This document shows, piece after piece, positions 28,601-41,981 of a DNA stretch of 64,000 nt. The translations under genes and the position numbers were made by a program. This DNA comes from Coriaria nepalensis (Eukaryota; Streptophyta; Magnoliopsida; Cucurbitales; Coriariaceae): NCBI GenBank assembly GCA_027186245.1, contig CP114482.1, positions 29,097,209 to 29,161,208 of the forward strand. Reading direction: 5' to 3'. Numbering within the stretch: position 1 is the stretch's first letter; each line of letters begins with the position of its first letter. The notes under the pieces were generated by a model that worked only from the letters and a program-made list of their open reading frames with translations, did no database searches and was not told where the DNA came from.

Positions 28601-30713
28601 TGATTGTATTACATAAAGTTGCAATTAAATCTATTGAAGACAACAATGCATTATATTTAGCTGAAAAAGCATATCAATTCAGTCTTTTCATATCATTAAA
28701 TTGTTTGGAAGCACTTCGAACCAATTCTATTTTGTGCATTTGAGACACGACTTTCATGCATAACTTGCAATTGATCTATTGAAGGCAACTATCCATTTTT
28801 TTAGCCTTAAAGTCATATTATTGCGTCTCCTCTAGTCAGTAAATCATTCTAAATCACTTCGAATGAAATTCGGCCTTTAAACATCACTTTCGTGCATAGC
28901 TTGCAGTTGAACTATTGAAGGCAACAATGCATTTGTTTAGCCTTAAAGTCATGTCAATGAGTCTCTTCTATTCGTTAAATCATTCTAAATTAAGTCGAAC
29001 GAATTCTATTTTCGCCCATCAAACATAATTTTCTTACATAACTTGCAATTAGGCTATTGAAGACAACAATGCATTGTTTTAGCCATAAAAAGCATATCAT
29101 TCAATCTTTTCATATCATTAAATTGTTATGGAAGCACTTCGAACCAATTCTATTTGTGCATTTGAGACACGACTTTCATGCATAACTTGCAATTGATCTA
29201 TTGAAGGCAACTATGCATTTTTTTTTAGCCTTAAAGTCATATTATTGCGTCTACTTTAGTCAGTAAATCATCTAAATCACTTTGAATGAAATTCGGCCTT
29301 TAAACACGACTTTCGTGCATAACTTGCAGTTGATGTATTGAAGGCAACAATGCATTTATTTAGCCTTAAGGTCATGTCAATGAGTCTCTTCTAGTCCTTA
29401 AATCATTCTAAATTAAGTCGAACGAATTCTATTTTTCACCCTTCAAACATGATTTTCTTACATAACTTGCAATTAGGCTATTGAAGACAACAATGCATTA
29501 TTTTATCCATAAAAAGCATATCATTCAGTCTTTAATATCATTAATTGTTTGGATAGCACTTCGAACCAATTCTATTTGTGCATTTTGCGACACGACTTTC
29601 ATACATAACTTGCAATTGATCTCTATTGAAGCAACTATGCATTATTTTTAGCCTTAAAGTCCTATTATTGACGTCTCTTATTAGTCTGTAAATCATTCTA
29701 AATCATTTTGACTGAAATTCGGCCTTTAAACATAACTTTCGATGCATAACTTGCAGTTGATCTATTGAAGGCAACAAATGCATTTGTTTAACCTTAAAGT
29801 CATGTCAAATGAGTCTCTCCTAGTCGTTAAATCATTCTAAATTAAGTCGAACGAATTCTATTTTCGCCGTTCAAACATGATTTTCTTACATACTTGCAAT
29901 TAGGCTATTGAAGACAACAATGCATTGTTTAGCATTAAAAAGCATATCACTCAGTCTTTTCATATCATTAAATTGTTTGGAAGCACTTCGAACCAATTCT
30001 ATTTTTGCATTTAAGACACGACTTTCATGCATAACTTGCAATTGATCTATTGAAGGCAACTATCCAATTTTTTAGCATTAAGTCATATTATTGCGTCTCA
30101 TTTGGCCAGTAAATCATTCTAAATCACTCAAATGAAATTCGGCGTTTTAAACATGACTTTCGTGCATAACTTGCAGTTGATGTATTGAAGGCAACAATGC
30201 ATTTGTTTAGCCTTAAAGTCATGTCAATGAGTCTCTTCTAATCGTTAAATCATTCTAGATTAAGTGAACGAATTCTATTTTCGCCCTTCAAATATGATTT
30301 TCTTACATAACTCGCAATTAGGCTATTGAAGACAACAATGCATTATTTTAGCCTTAAAAAGCATATCATTCAGTCTTTTCATATCATTAAATTGTTTGAA
30401 GCACTTCGAACCAATTCTATTTGTGCATTTGAGACACGACTTTCATGCATAACTTGCAATTGATCTATTGAAGGCAACTATCCAATTTTTTTAGCATTAA
30501 AGTCATATTATTGCGTCTCTTTTGGTCTGTAAATCATTCTAAATCACTTTGAATGAAATTCGACCTTTAAACATGACTTTCGTGCATAACTTGCAGTTGA
30601 TGTATTAAAGGCAACATTGCATTTGTTTAGCCTTAAAGTCATGTCAATGAGTCTCGTCTAGTCGTTAAATCATTCTAGATTAAGTCGAACGATTCTATTT
30701 TCGCCCTACAAAC
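28601..30713. repeat. Five-monomer higher-order block, copy 3
   Basis: The ordered markers of the 14-18 kb blocks return here, about 12.4 kb from copy 2: gattgtattacata at 28,603, ctactttagtcag near 29,250, tagtccttaaatc near 29,390, tttgcgacac near 29,585, ctctcctagtcg near 29,815, tttggccagtaaatc near 30,100, and ataactcgcaattagg near 30,307. Indels are fewer, and the length of 2,113 bp is closer to the ideal 2,105. This copy is the best guide to what copies 1 and 2 should read. Confidence 0.8.
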
Positions 30714-33700
30714 ATGATTTTCTTACATAACTTGCAATTAGGCTATTGAAGACAACAATGCATTATTTTTAGGCTTAAAAAGCTTATCATTCAGTCTTTT
30801 CAATATCATTAACTTGTTTGAAGCACATCGAACCAAATGCTATTTGTGCATTTGAGACACGTCTTTCATGCATAACTTGCAATTGATCTATTGAAGGCAA
30901 CTATGCATTTTTTTTAGCCTTAAAGTCATATTATTGCGTCTCTTTTAGTCAGTAAATCATTCTAATTGACTTATGAATGAAATTTCGGCCTTTAAACAGA
31001 CTTTCGTGCATAACTTCCAGTTGATGTATTGAGGCAACAATGCATTTGTTTAGCCTTAAGGTCATGTCAATGAGTCTCTTCTAGTCGTTAAATCATTCTA
31101 AATTAAGTCGAACGAATTCTATTTTTCTCCCTTCAACATGATTTTCTTACATAACTTGGAATTAGGCTATTGAAGACAACAATGCATTATTTTTATCCAT
31201 AAAAAGCATATCATTCAGTCTTTTCATATCATTAAAATGTTGTTTGGAAGCACTTCGAACCAAGTCTATTTGTGCATTTGCGACACGACTTTCATACATA
31301 ACTTGCAATTGAATCTATTGAAGCCAACTTTGCATGTTTTTAGCCTTAAAGTCATATTAATGCGTCTCTTTTAGTCAGTAAATTCATTCTAAATCACTTT
31401 GAATGGAAATTCGGCCTTTAAACTCGAATTTCGTGCATAACTTGCTGTTGATGTATTAAAGGCAACATGCATTTGTTTGGCCTTAAAGTCATGTCCATTG
31501 AGTCTCTTCTAGTCGTTAAATCATTCTAAATTAAGTCGAACGAATTCTATTTTCGCCCTTCAAACTTGATTTTCTTAACAATACTTGCAATTATGCTATT
31601 GAAGACAACAATGCATTGTTTTAGCCATAAAAAGCATAACATTCAGTCTTTTTATATCATTAAATTGTTTGAATGCACTTCGAACCAATTCTATTTTTGC
31701 ATTTAAGACACGACTTTCATGCATAAGTTGCAATTGATCTATTGAAGGCAACTATTCATTTTTTAGCTTTAAAGTCATATTTTTGCGTCTCTTTTAGTCA
31801 GTAACATCATTCCTAAATCACGTTGAATGAAATTCGGCCTTTAAACGTGACTTTCGTGCATAACTTGCAGTTGATCTAGTGAAGGCAACAATGCATTTGT
31901 TTAGCCTTAAGGTCATGTCAATGAGTCTCTTCTAGTCGTTAAATCATTCTAAATTAAGTCGAACGAATTCTATTTTGCCCTTCAAACATGGTTTTCTTAC
32001 ATAACTTGCAATTAATCTATTGAAGACAACAATCCATTATTTTAGCCATAAAAAGCATATCATTCAGTCTTTTATGTCATTAAATTGTTTGGAAGCACTT
32101 CGAACCAATTCTATTTTTGCATTTAAGACACAACTTTCATGCATAACTTGCAATTGATCTATTGAAGGCAACTATCCATTTTTTTTTGCAATAAAGTCAT
32201 ATATTGCGTCTCTTTTACTCAGTAAATCATTCTAACTGACTTTGAATGAAATTCGGCCTTTAAACAGACTTTCGTTGCATAACATTGCAGTTGATGTATT
32301 GAAGGCAACAATGCATTTGTTTAGCCTTAAGGTCATGTCAATGAGTCTCTTCTAGTCGTTAAATCATTCTAAATTAAGTCGAACGAATTCTATTTTTCGC
32401 CCTTCAAACATGATTTTCTTACATAACTTGCAATTAGGCTATTAAAGACAACAATGCATTATTTTAGCTTTAAAAAGCATATCATTCAATCGTCTCATAT
32501 CATTAAATTGTTTAGAAGCATTTCTAACCATATCTATTTGTGCCATTTAAGACACGACTTTCTTACATAACTTGCAATTGATCTATTGAAGGCAACAATC
32601 CATTTTTTTAGCCTTAAAGTCATATTTTTGTGTCTCTTTTAGTCAGTAAATCATTCTAAATCACTTCGAATGAAATTCTGCCTTTAAACATGACTTCCGA
32701 GCAAAGCTTGCAGTTGAACTATTGAAGGCAACAATGGCATTGGTTTAGCCTTTAAGTCATGTCAATGAGTCTCTTCTAGGTCGTTAAATCATTCTAGATT
32801 AAGTCGAGCGAATTCTATTTTTCGCCAATCAAACATGATTTTTCTTACATAAACTTGCAATTAGGCTATTGAAGACAACAATGCATTATTTTAGCCATTA
32901 AAAGCATATCATTCAGTCTTTTCATATCATTAAATTATTTGAAGCACTTCGAATTAATTCTATTTGTGAATTATGAGACACGACTTTCATGCATAACTTG
33001 CAATTGATCTAATTGAAGGCAACTATCCAATTTTTTAGCATTAAAGTCAAAATATTGCGTCTCTTTAGGTCTGTAAATCATTCTAAATCACTTTGAATGA
33101 AATTCGGCCTTTAAACATGACTTTCGTGCATAACTTGCAGTTGATGTATTGAAAGCTAACAATGCATTGTGGAGCCTTAAATGTCATGTCAATGAGTCTC
33201 TTCTAGTTGTTAAATCATTCTAGATTAAAATCGAATGAATTCTATTTTCGCCCTTCAAACGTGATTTTCTTACATAACTTGCAATTAGGCTACTTGAATG
33301 ATAACAATGCATTATTTTAACCTTAAAAAGCTTATCATTCATTCTTTTCATATCATTAAATAGTTTGAAGCACATTCGATACCAATTCCTATTTGTGCAT
33401 TTGAGACACGACATTCAATGCATAACTTGCAATTGATCTATTGAAGGCAACTATGCATTTTTATTTACCCTTAAAGTCATATTATTAGCGTCTCTTTTAG
33501 TCAGTAAATCATTCTAAATCACTTTGAATGAAATTCAGCCTTTAAACTCGACTTTCGAGGATAACTTGCAGTTGATGTATTGAAGGCAACAATGCATTTG
33601 TTTAGCCTTAAGGTCATGTCAATGAGTCTCTTCTAGTCGTTAAATTCATCTAAAATTAAGTCGAACGAATTCTATTTTCGCCCTTCAAACATGATTTTCT

Positions 33701-33800
33701 TACAATAACTTGCTACTAGGCTATTGAAGACAACAATGCATTGTTTTAGCCATAAAAAGCATATCATTCAGTCTTTTCATATCATTAAATTGTTATGAAG
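30714..33800. repeat. Indel-rich counterpart of clean units to the right
   Basis: The stretch 31,009-32,277 matches 33,983-35,245 marker for marker: ataacttccagttgatg, gccaactttgcatg, the tttgtttggcc variant, cacgttgaatgaaattcg, and ttgatctagtgaagg. It is 1,269 bp against 1,263 bp. The stretch 32,278-33,560 matches 36,087-37,349 (caatcgtctcatatc, tctagattaagtcgagcg, gaattaattctat, gataacttgcagttgatg) at 1,282 against 1,262 bp. The two monomers at 35,246-36,086 have no counterpart here. The left copy therefore looks like the right-hand sequence with small indels added, mostly insertions. Confidence 0.78.
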
Positions 33801-35245
33801 CACTTCGAACCAATTCTATTGTGCATTTGAGACACGACTTTCATGCATAACTTGCAATTGATCTATTGAAGGCAACTATGCATTTTTTTTAGCCTTAAAG
33901 TCATATTATTGCGTCTCTTTTAGTCAGTAAATCATTCTAAATGACTTTGAATGAAATTCGGCCTTTAAATAGGACTTTCGTGCATAACTTCCAGTTGATG
34001 TATTGAAGGCAACAATGCATTTGTTTAGCCTTAAGGTCATGTCAATGAGTCTCTTCTAGTCGTTAAATCATTCTAAATTAAGTCGAACGAATTCTATTTT
34101 TCTCCCTTCAAACATGATTTTCTTACATAACTTGGAATTAGGCTATTGAAGACAACAATGCATTATTTTATCCATAAAAAGCATATCATTCAGTCTTTTC
34201 ATATCATTAAATTGTTTGGAAGCACTTCGAACCAATTCTATTTGTGCATTTGCGACACGACTTTCATACATAACTTGCAATTGATCTATTGAAGCCAACT
34301 TTGCATGTTTTTAGCCTTAAAGTCATATTATTGCGTCTCTTTTAGTCAGTAAATCATTCTAAATCACTTTGAATGAAATTCGGCCTTTAAACACGAATTT
34401 CGTGCATAACTTGCTGTTGATGTATTAAAGGCAACAATGCATTTGTTTGGCCTTAAAGTCATGTCATTGAGTCTCTTCTAGTCGTTAAATCATTCTAAAT
34501 TAAGTCGAACGAATTCTATTTTCGCCCTTCAAACATGATTTTCTTACATACTTGCAATTAGGCTATTGAAGACAACAATGCATTGTTTTAGCCATAAAAA
34601 GCATATCATTCAGTCTTTTCATATCATTAAATTGTTTGGAAGCACTTCGAACCAATTCTATTTTTGCATTTAAGACACGACTTTCATGCATAACTTGCAA
34701 TTGATCTATTGAAGGCAACTATTCATTTTTTTAGCATTAAAGTCATATTATTGCGTCTCTTTTAGTCAGTAAATCATTCTAAATCACGTTGAATGAAATT
34801 CGGCCTTTAAACGTGACTTTCGTGCATAACTTGCAGTTGATCTAGTGAAGGCAACAATGCATTTGTTTAGCCTTAAGGTCATGTCAATGAGTCTCTTCTA
34901 GTCGTTAAATCATTCTAAATTAAGTCGAACGAATTCTATTTTGCCCTTCAAACATGATTTTCTTACATAACTTGCAATTAATCTATTGAAGACAACAATC
35001 CATTATTTTAGCCATAAAAAGCATATCATTCAGTCTTTTCATGTCATTAAATTGTTTGGAAGCACTTCGAACCAATTCTATTTTTGCATTTAAGACACGA
35101 CTTTCTTGCATAACTTGCAATTGATCTATTGAAGGCAACTATCCATTTTTTTTAGCAATAAAGTCATATTATTGCGTCTCTTTTAGTCAGTAAATCATTC
35201 TAAATGACTTTGAATGAAATTCGGCCTTTAAACAGGACTTTCGTG
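33801..35245. repeat. Start of the regular half, about 3.5 monomers
   Basis: From about 33,800 onward the indels nearly vanish and subunit order and length become regular. This stretch holds monomers with ataacttccagttgatg (33,983), gccaactttgcatg (near 34,287), the tttgtttggcc variant (near 34,443) and cacgttgaatg (34,786). It is the clean counterpart of 31,009-32,277. Confidence 0.82.
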
Positions 35246-36086
35246 CATAACTTGCAGTTGATGTATTGAAGGCAACAATGCATTTGTTTAGCCTTAAGGT
35301 CGTGTCAATGAGTCTCTTCTAGTCGTTAAATCATTCTAAATTAAGTCGAACGAATTCTATTTTCGCCCTTCAAACATGATTTTCTTACATACTTGCAATT
35401 AGGCTATTGAAGACAACAATGCATTGTTTTAGCCATAAAAAGCATATCATTCAGTCTTTTCATATCCTTAAATTGTTTGGAAGCACTTTGAACCAATTCT
35501 ATTTTTGCATTTAAGACACGACTTTCATGCATAACTTGCAATTGATCTATTGAAGGCACCTATCCATTTTTTTAGCATTAAAGTCATATTATTGCATCTC
35601 TTTTAGTCAGTAAATCATTCTAAATCACTTTGAATGAAATTCAGCCTTTAAACGTGACTTTCGTGCATAACTTGCAGTTGATCTATTGAAGGCAACAATG
35701 CATTTGTTTAGCCTTAAAGTCATGTCAATGAGTTTCTTCTAGTCGTTAAATCATTCTAAATTAAGTCGAACGAATTCTATATTCGCCCTTCAAACATGAT
35801 TTTATTACATAACTTGCAATTAATCCATTGAAGACAACAATGCATTATTTTAGCCTTAAACAGCATATCATTCAGTCTTTTCATATCATTAAATTGTTTG
35901 GAAGCACTTCGAACCAATTCTATTTGTGCATTTGAGACACGACTTTCATAGATAACTTGCAATTGATCTATTGAAGGCAACTATGCATTTTTTTAGCCTT
36001 AAAGTCATATTATTGCATCTCTTTTAGTCAGTAAATCATTCTAAATCACTTTGAATGAAATTCGGCCTTTAAACATGACTTTCGTG
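35246..36086. repeat. Two monomers of the four-monomer family (types p and q)
   Basis: The first monomer carries the one-base-deleted catacttgcaattagg and catatccttaaattg. The second carries gagtttcttctagtcg, ctatattcgccc, aatccattgaagac and catagataacttgc. These are the type p and q monomers that recur at 40,299, 41,982, 44,507 and 46,192, so the four-monomer family begins here and is then interrupted by the five-monomer blocks. Confidence 0.82.
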
Positions 36087-38192
36087 CATAACTTGCAGTT
36101 GATGTATTGAAGGCAACAATGCATTTGTTTAGCCTTAAGGTCATGTCAATGAGTCTCTTCTAGTCGTTAAATCATTCTAAATTAAGTCGAACGAATTCTA
36201 TTTTTCGCCCTTCAAACATCATTTTCTTACATAACTTGCAATTAATCTACTGAAGACAACAATGCATTATTTTAGCCTTAAAAAGCATATCATTCAATCG
36301 TCTCATATCATTAAATTGTTTAGAAGCATTTCTAACCAATTCTATTTGTGCATTTAAGACACGACTTTCTTACATAACTTGCAATTGATCTATTGAAGGC
36401 AACAATCCATTTTTTTAGCCTTAAAGTCATATTTTTGCGTCTCTTTTAGTCAGTAAATCATTCTAAATCACTTCGAATGAAATTCTGCCTTTAAACATGA
36501 CTTCCGTGCATAGCTTGCAGTTGAACTATTGAAGGCAACAATGCATTTGTTTAGCCTTAAAGTCATGTCAATGAGTCTCTTCTAGTCGTTAAATCATTCT
36601 AGATTAAGTCGAGCGAATTCTATTTTCGCCAATCAAACATGATTTTCTTACATAACTTGCAATTAGGCTATTGAAGACAACAATGCATTATTTTAGCCAT
36701 AAAAGCATATCATTCAGTCTTTTCATATCATTAAATTGTTTGAAGCACTTCGTATTAATTCTATTTGTGAATTTGAGACACGACTTTCATGCATAACTTG
36801 CAATTGATCTATTGAAGGCAACTATCCAATTTTTTAGCATTAAAGTCAAATTATTGCGTCTCTTTTGGTCTGTAAATCATTCTAAATCACTTTGAATGAA
36901 ATTCGGCCTTTAAACATGACTTTCGTGCATAACTTGCAGTTGATGTATTGAAGGCAACAATGCATTTGTTTAGCCTTAAAGTCATGTCAATGAGTCTCTT
37001 CTAGTCGTTAAATCATTCTAGATTAAGTCGAATGAATTCTATTTTCGCCCTTCAAACATGATTTTCTTACATAACTGGCAATTAGGCTATTGAAGATAAC
37101 AATGCATTATTTTAACCTTAAAAAGCTTATCATTCAGTCTTTTCATATCATTAAATTGTTTGAAGCACTTCGAACCAATTCTATTTGTGCATTTGAGACA
37201 CGACTTTCATGCATAACTTGCAATTGATCTATTGAAGGCAACTATGCATTTTTTTTACCCTTAAAGTCATATTATTGCGTCTCTTTTAGTCAGTAAATCA
37301 TTCTAAATCACTTTGAATGAAATTCGGCCTTTAAACACGACTTTCGTGGATAACTTGCAGTTGATGTATTGAAGGCAACAATGCATTTGTTTAGCCTTAA
37401 GGTCATGTCAATGAGTCTCTTCTAGTCGTTAAATCATTCTAAATTAAGTCGAACGAATTCTATTTTCGCCCTTCAAACATGATTTTCTTACATAACTTGC
37501 AACTAGGGTATTGAAGACAACAATGCATTGTTTTAGCCATAAAAAGCATATCATTCAGTCTTTTCATATCATTAAATTGTTTGGAAGCACTTCGAACCAA
37601 TTCTAATTGTGCATTTGAGACACGACTTTCATGCATAACTTGCAATTGATCTATTGAAGGCAACTATGCATTTTTTTTAGCCTTAAAGTCATATTATTGC
37701 GTCTCTTTTAGTCAGTAAATCATTCTAAATGACTTTGAATGAAATTCGGCCTTTAAACAGGACTTTCGTGCATAACTTGCAGTTGATGTATTGAAGGCAA
37801 CAATGCATTTGTTTAGCCTTAAGGTCATGTCAATGAGTCTCTTCTAGTCGTTAAATCATTCTAAATTAAGTCGAACGAATTCTATTTTTCGCCCTTCAAA
37901 CATGATTTTCTTACATAACTTGCAATTAGGCTATTGAAGACAACAATGCATTATTTTATCCATAAAAAGCATATCATTCAGTCTTTTCATATCATTAAAT
38001 TGTTTGGAACCACTTCGAACCAATTCTATTTGTGCATTTGAGACACGACTTTCATACATAACTTGCAATTGATCTATTGAAGCCAACTATACATGTTTTT
38101 AGCCTTAAAGACATATTATTGCGTCTCTTTTAGTCAGTAAATCATTCTAAATCACTTCGAATGAAATTCGGCCTTTAAACACGAATTTCATG
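36087..38192. repeat. Five-monomer tandem duplication, copy 1 (2,106 bp)
   Basis: Ordered markers are caaacatcattttc (36,213), aatctactgaagac, caatcgtctcatatc, tctagattaagtcgagcg (36,598), gtattaattctat, gaagataacaatgc, tcgtggataacttgc (37,344), ttctaattgtgcatttg (37,600) and gccaactatacatg (38,080). Every one recurs about 2,106 bp later. The block starts with a type r monomer, so it looks like a rearranged extension of the p-q-r-s order seen further right. Confidence 0.85.
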
Positions 38193-40298
38193 CATAACTT
38201 GCTGTTGATGTATTAAAGGCAACAATGCATTTGTTTAGCCTTAAGGTCATGTCAATGAGTCTCTTCTAGTCGTTAAATCATTCTAAATTAAGTCGAACGA
38301 ATTCTATTTTTCGCCCTTCAAACATCATTTTCTTACATAACTTGCAATTAATCTACTGAAGACAACAATGCATTATTTTAGCCTTAAAAAGCATATCATT
38401 CAATCGTCTCATATCATTAAATTGTTTAGAAGCATTTCTAACCAATTCCATTTGTGCATTTAAGACACGACTTTCTTACATAACTTGCAATTGATCTATT
38501 GAAGGCAACAATCCATTTTTTTAGCCTTAAAGTCATATTTTTGCGTCTCTTTTAGTCAGTAAATCATTCTAAATCACTTCGAATGAAATTCTGCCTTTAA
38601 ACATGACTTCCATGCATAGCTTGCAGTTGAACTATTGAAGGCAACAATGCATTTGTTTAGCCTTAAAGTCATGTCAATGAGTCTCTTCTAGTCGTTAAAT
38701 CATTCCAGATTAAGTCGAGCGAATTCTATTTTCGCCAATCAAACATGATTTTCTTACATAACTTGCAATTAGGCTATTGAAGACAACAATGCATTATTTT
38801 AGCCATAAAAGCATATCATTCAGTCTTTTCATATCATTAAATTGTTTGAAGCACTTCGAATTAATTCTATTTGTGAAATTGAGACACGACTTTCATGCAT
38901 AACTTGCAATTGATCTATTGAAGGCAACTATCCAATTTTTTAGCATTAAAGTCAAATTATTGCGTCTCTTTTCGTCTGTAAATCATTCTAAATCACTTTG
39001 AATGAAATTCGGCCTTTAAACATGACTTTCGTGCATAACTTGCAGTTGATGTATTGAAGGCAACAATGCATTTGTTTAGCCTTAAAGTCATGTCAATGAG
39101 TCTCTTCTAGTCGTTAAATCATTCTAGATTAAGTCGAATGAATTCTATTTTCGCCCTTCAAACATGATTTTCTTACATAACTTGCAATTAGGCTATTGAA
39201 GATAACAATGCATTATTTTAACCTTAAAAAGCTTATCATTCAGTCTTTTCATATCATTAAATTGTTTGAAGCACTTCGAACCAATTCTATTTGTGCATTT
39301 GAGACACGACTTTCATGCATAACTTGCAATTGATCTATTGAAGGCAACTATGCATTTTTTTTACCCTTAAAGTCATATTATTGCGTCTCTTTTAGTCAGT
39401 AAATCATTCTAAATCACTTTGAATGAAATTCGGCCTTTAAACACGACTTTCGTGGATAACTTGCAGTTGATGTATTGAAGGCAACAATGCATTTGTTTAG
39501 CCTTAAGGTCATGTCAATGAGTCTCTTCTAGTCGTTAAATCATTCTAAATTAAGTCGAACGAATTCTATTTTCGCCCTTCAAACATGATTTTCTTACATA
39601 ACTTGCAACTAGGCTATTGAAGACAACAATGCATTGTTTTAGCCATAAAAAGCATATCATTCAGTCTTTTCATATCATTAAATTGTTTGGAAGCACTTCG
39701 AACCAATTCTAATTGTGCATTTGAGACACGACTTTCATGCATAACTTGCAATTGATCTATTGAAGGCAACTATGCATTTTTTTTAGCCTTAAAGTCATAT
39801 TATTGCGTCTCTTTTAGTCAGTAAATCATTCTAAATGACTTTGAATGAAATTCGGCCTTTAAACAGGACTTTCGTGCATAACTTGCAGTTGATGTATTGA
39901 AGGCAACAATGCATTTGTTTAGCCTTAAGGTCATGTCAATGAGTCTCTTCTAGTCGTTAAATCATTCTAAATTAAGTCGAACGAATTCTATTTTTCGCCC
40001 TTCAAACATGATTTTCTTACATAACTTGCAATTAGGCTATTGAAGACAACAATGCATTATTTTATCCATAAAAAGCATATCATTCAGTCTTTTCATATCA
40101 TTAAATTGTTTGGAACCACTTCGAACCAATTCTATTTGTGCATTTGCGACACGACTTTCATACATAACTTGCAAATGATCTATTGAAGCCAACTATACAT
40201 GTTTTTAGCCTTAAAGTCATATTATTGCGTCTCTTTTAGTCAGTAAATCATTCTAAATCACTTCGAATGAAATTCGGCCTTTAAACACGAATTTCATG
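38193..40298. repeat. Five-monomer tandem duplication, copy 2 (2,106 bp)
   Basis: Markers match copy 1 in order and spacing, including caaacatcattttc (38,320), the agattaagtcgagcg segment, tcgtggataacttgc, ttctaattgtgcatttg (near 39,706) and gccaactatacatg. Differences are mostly single substitutions, for example ttccatgcatagc for ttccgtgcatagc near 38,608. The first subunit A begins gctgttgatgtattaaagg rather than gcagttgatgtattgaagg, so the true breakpoint may lie inside it. Confidence 0.85.
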
Positions 40299-41981
40299 CA
40301 TAACTTGCTGTTGATGTATTAAAGGCAACAATGCATTTGTTTAGCCTTAAAGTCATGTCATTGAGTCTCTTCTAGTCGTTAAATCATTCTTAATTAAGTC
40401 GAACGAATTCTATTTTCGCCCTTCAAACATGATTTTCTTACATACTTGCAATTAGGCTATTGAAGACAACAATGCATTGTTTTAGCCATAAAAAGCATAT
40501 CATTCAGTCTTTTCATATCCTTAAATTGTTTGGAAGCACTTTGAACCAATTCTATTTTTGCATTTAAGACACGACTTTCATGCATAACTTGCAATTGATC
40601 TATTGAAGGCACCTATCCATTTTTTTAGCATTAAAGTCATATTATTGCGTCTCTTTTAGTCAGTAAATCATTCTAAATCACTTTGAATGAAATTCGGCCT
40701 TTAAACGTGACTTTCGTGCATAACTTGCAGTTGATCTATTGAAGGCAACAATGCATTTGTTTAGCCTTAAAGTCATGTCAATGAGTTTCTTCTAGTCGTT
40801 AATTCATTCTAAATTAAGTCGAACGAATTCTATATTCGCCCTTCAAACATGATTTTATTACATAACTTGCAATTAATCCATTGAAGACAACAATGCATTA
40901 TTTTAGCCTTAAACAGCATATCATTCAGTCTTTTCATATCATTAAATTGTTTGGAAGCACTTCGAACCAATTCTATTTGTGCATTTGAGACACGACTTTC
41001 ATAGATAACTTGCAATTGATCTATTGAAGGCAACTATGCATTTTTTTAGCCTTAAAGTCATATTATTGCATCTCTTTTAGTCAGTAAATCATTCTAAATC
41101 ACTTTGAATGAAATTCGGCCTTTAAACATGACTTTCGTGCATAACTTGCAGTTGATGTATTGAAGGCAACAATGCATTTGTTTAGCCTTAAGGTCATGTC
41201 AATGAGTCTCTTCTAGTCGTTAAATCATTCTAAATTAAGTCGAACGAATTCTATTTTTCGCCCTTCAAACATGATTTTCTTACATAACTTGCAATTAATC
41301 TACTGAAGACAACAATGCATTATTTTAGCCTTAAAAAGCATATCATTCAATCGTCTCATATCATTAAATTGTTTAGAACCATTTCTAACCAATTCTATTT
41401 GTGCATTTAAGACACGACTTTCTTACATAACTTGCAATTGATCTATTGAAGGCAACAATCCATTTTTTTAGCCTTAAAGTCATATTTTTGCGTCTCTTTT
41501 AGTCAGTAAATCATTCTAAATCACTTCGAATGAAATTCTGCCTTTAAACATGACTTCCGTGCATAGCTTGCAGTTGAACTATTGAAGGCAACAATGCATT
41601 TGTTTAGCCTTAAAGTCATGTCAATGAGTCTCTTCTAGTCGTTAAATCATTCTAGATTAAGTCGAACGAATTCTATTTTCGCCCATCAAACATGATTTTC
41701 TTACATAACTTGCAATTAGGCTATTGAAGACAACAATGCATTATTTTAGCCATAAAAAGCATATTATTCAGTCTTTTCATATCATTAAAATGTTTGAAGC
41801 ACTTCGAACCAATTCTATTTGTGAATTTGAGACACCACTTTCATGCATAACTTGCAATTGATCTATTGAAGGCAACTATCCATTTTTTTAGCATTAAAGT
41901 CATATTATTGCGTCTCTTTTAGTCAGTGAATCATTCTAAATCACTTTGAATAAAATTCGGCCTTTAAACATGACTTTCGTG
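40299..41981. repeat. Four-monomer higher-order repeat, copy 1 (1,683 bp)
   Basis: The order is p, q, r, s. p has gtcattgagtctc, tcttaattaag and catatccttaaattg. q has gagtttcttctag, ctatattcgccc, aatccattgaagac and catagataac. r has aaggtcatg, aatctactgaagac, caatcgtctcatatc and ttagaaccatttctaacc. s has tctagattaag, cccatcaaacatg, gcatattattcag and cagtgaatcattc. This series defines the most amplified unit in the right half. Confidence 0.88.

Noticed and set aside
4195..33800. Biological decay of the array edge as the sole explanation for the indels
   Set aside because: Not fully excluded, but the excess of private one-base insertions without a matching rise in substitutions, and the abrupt end near 33.8 kb, fit sequencing or polishing error better.
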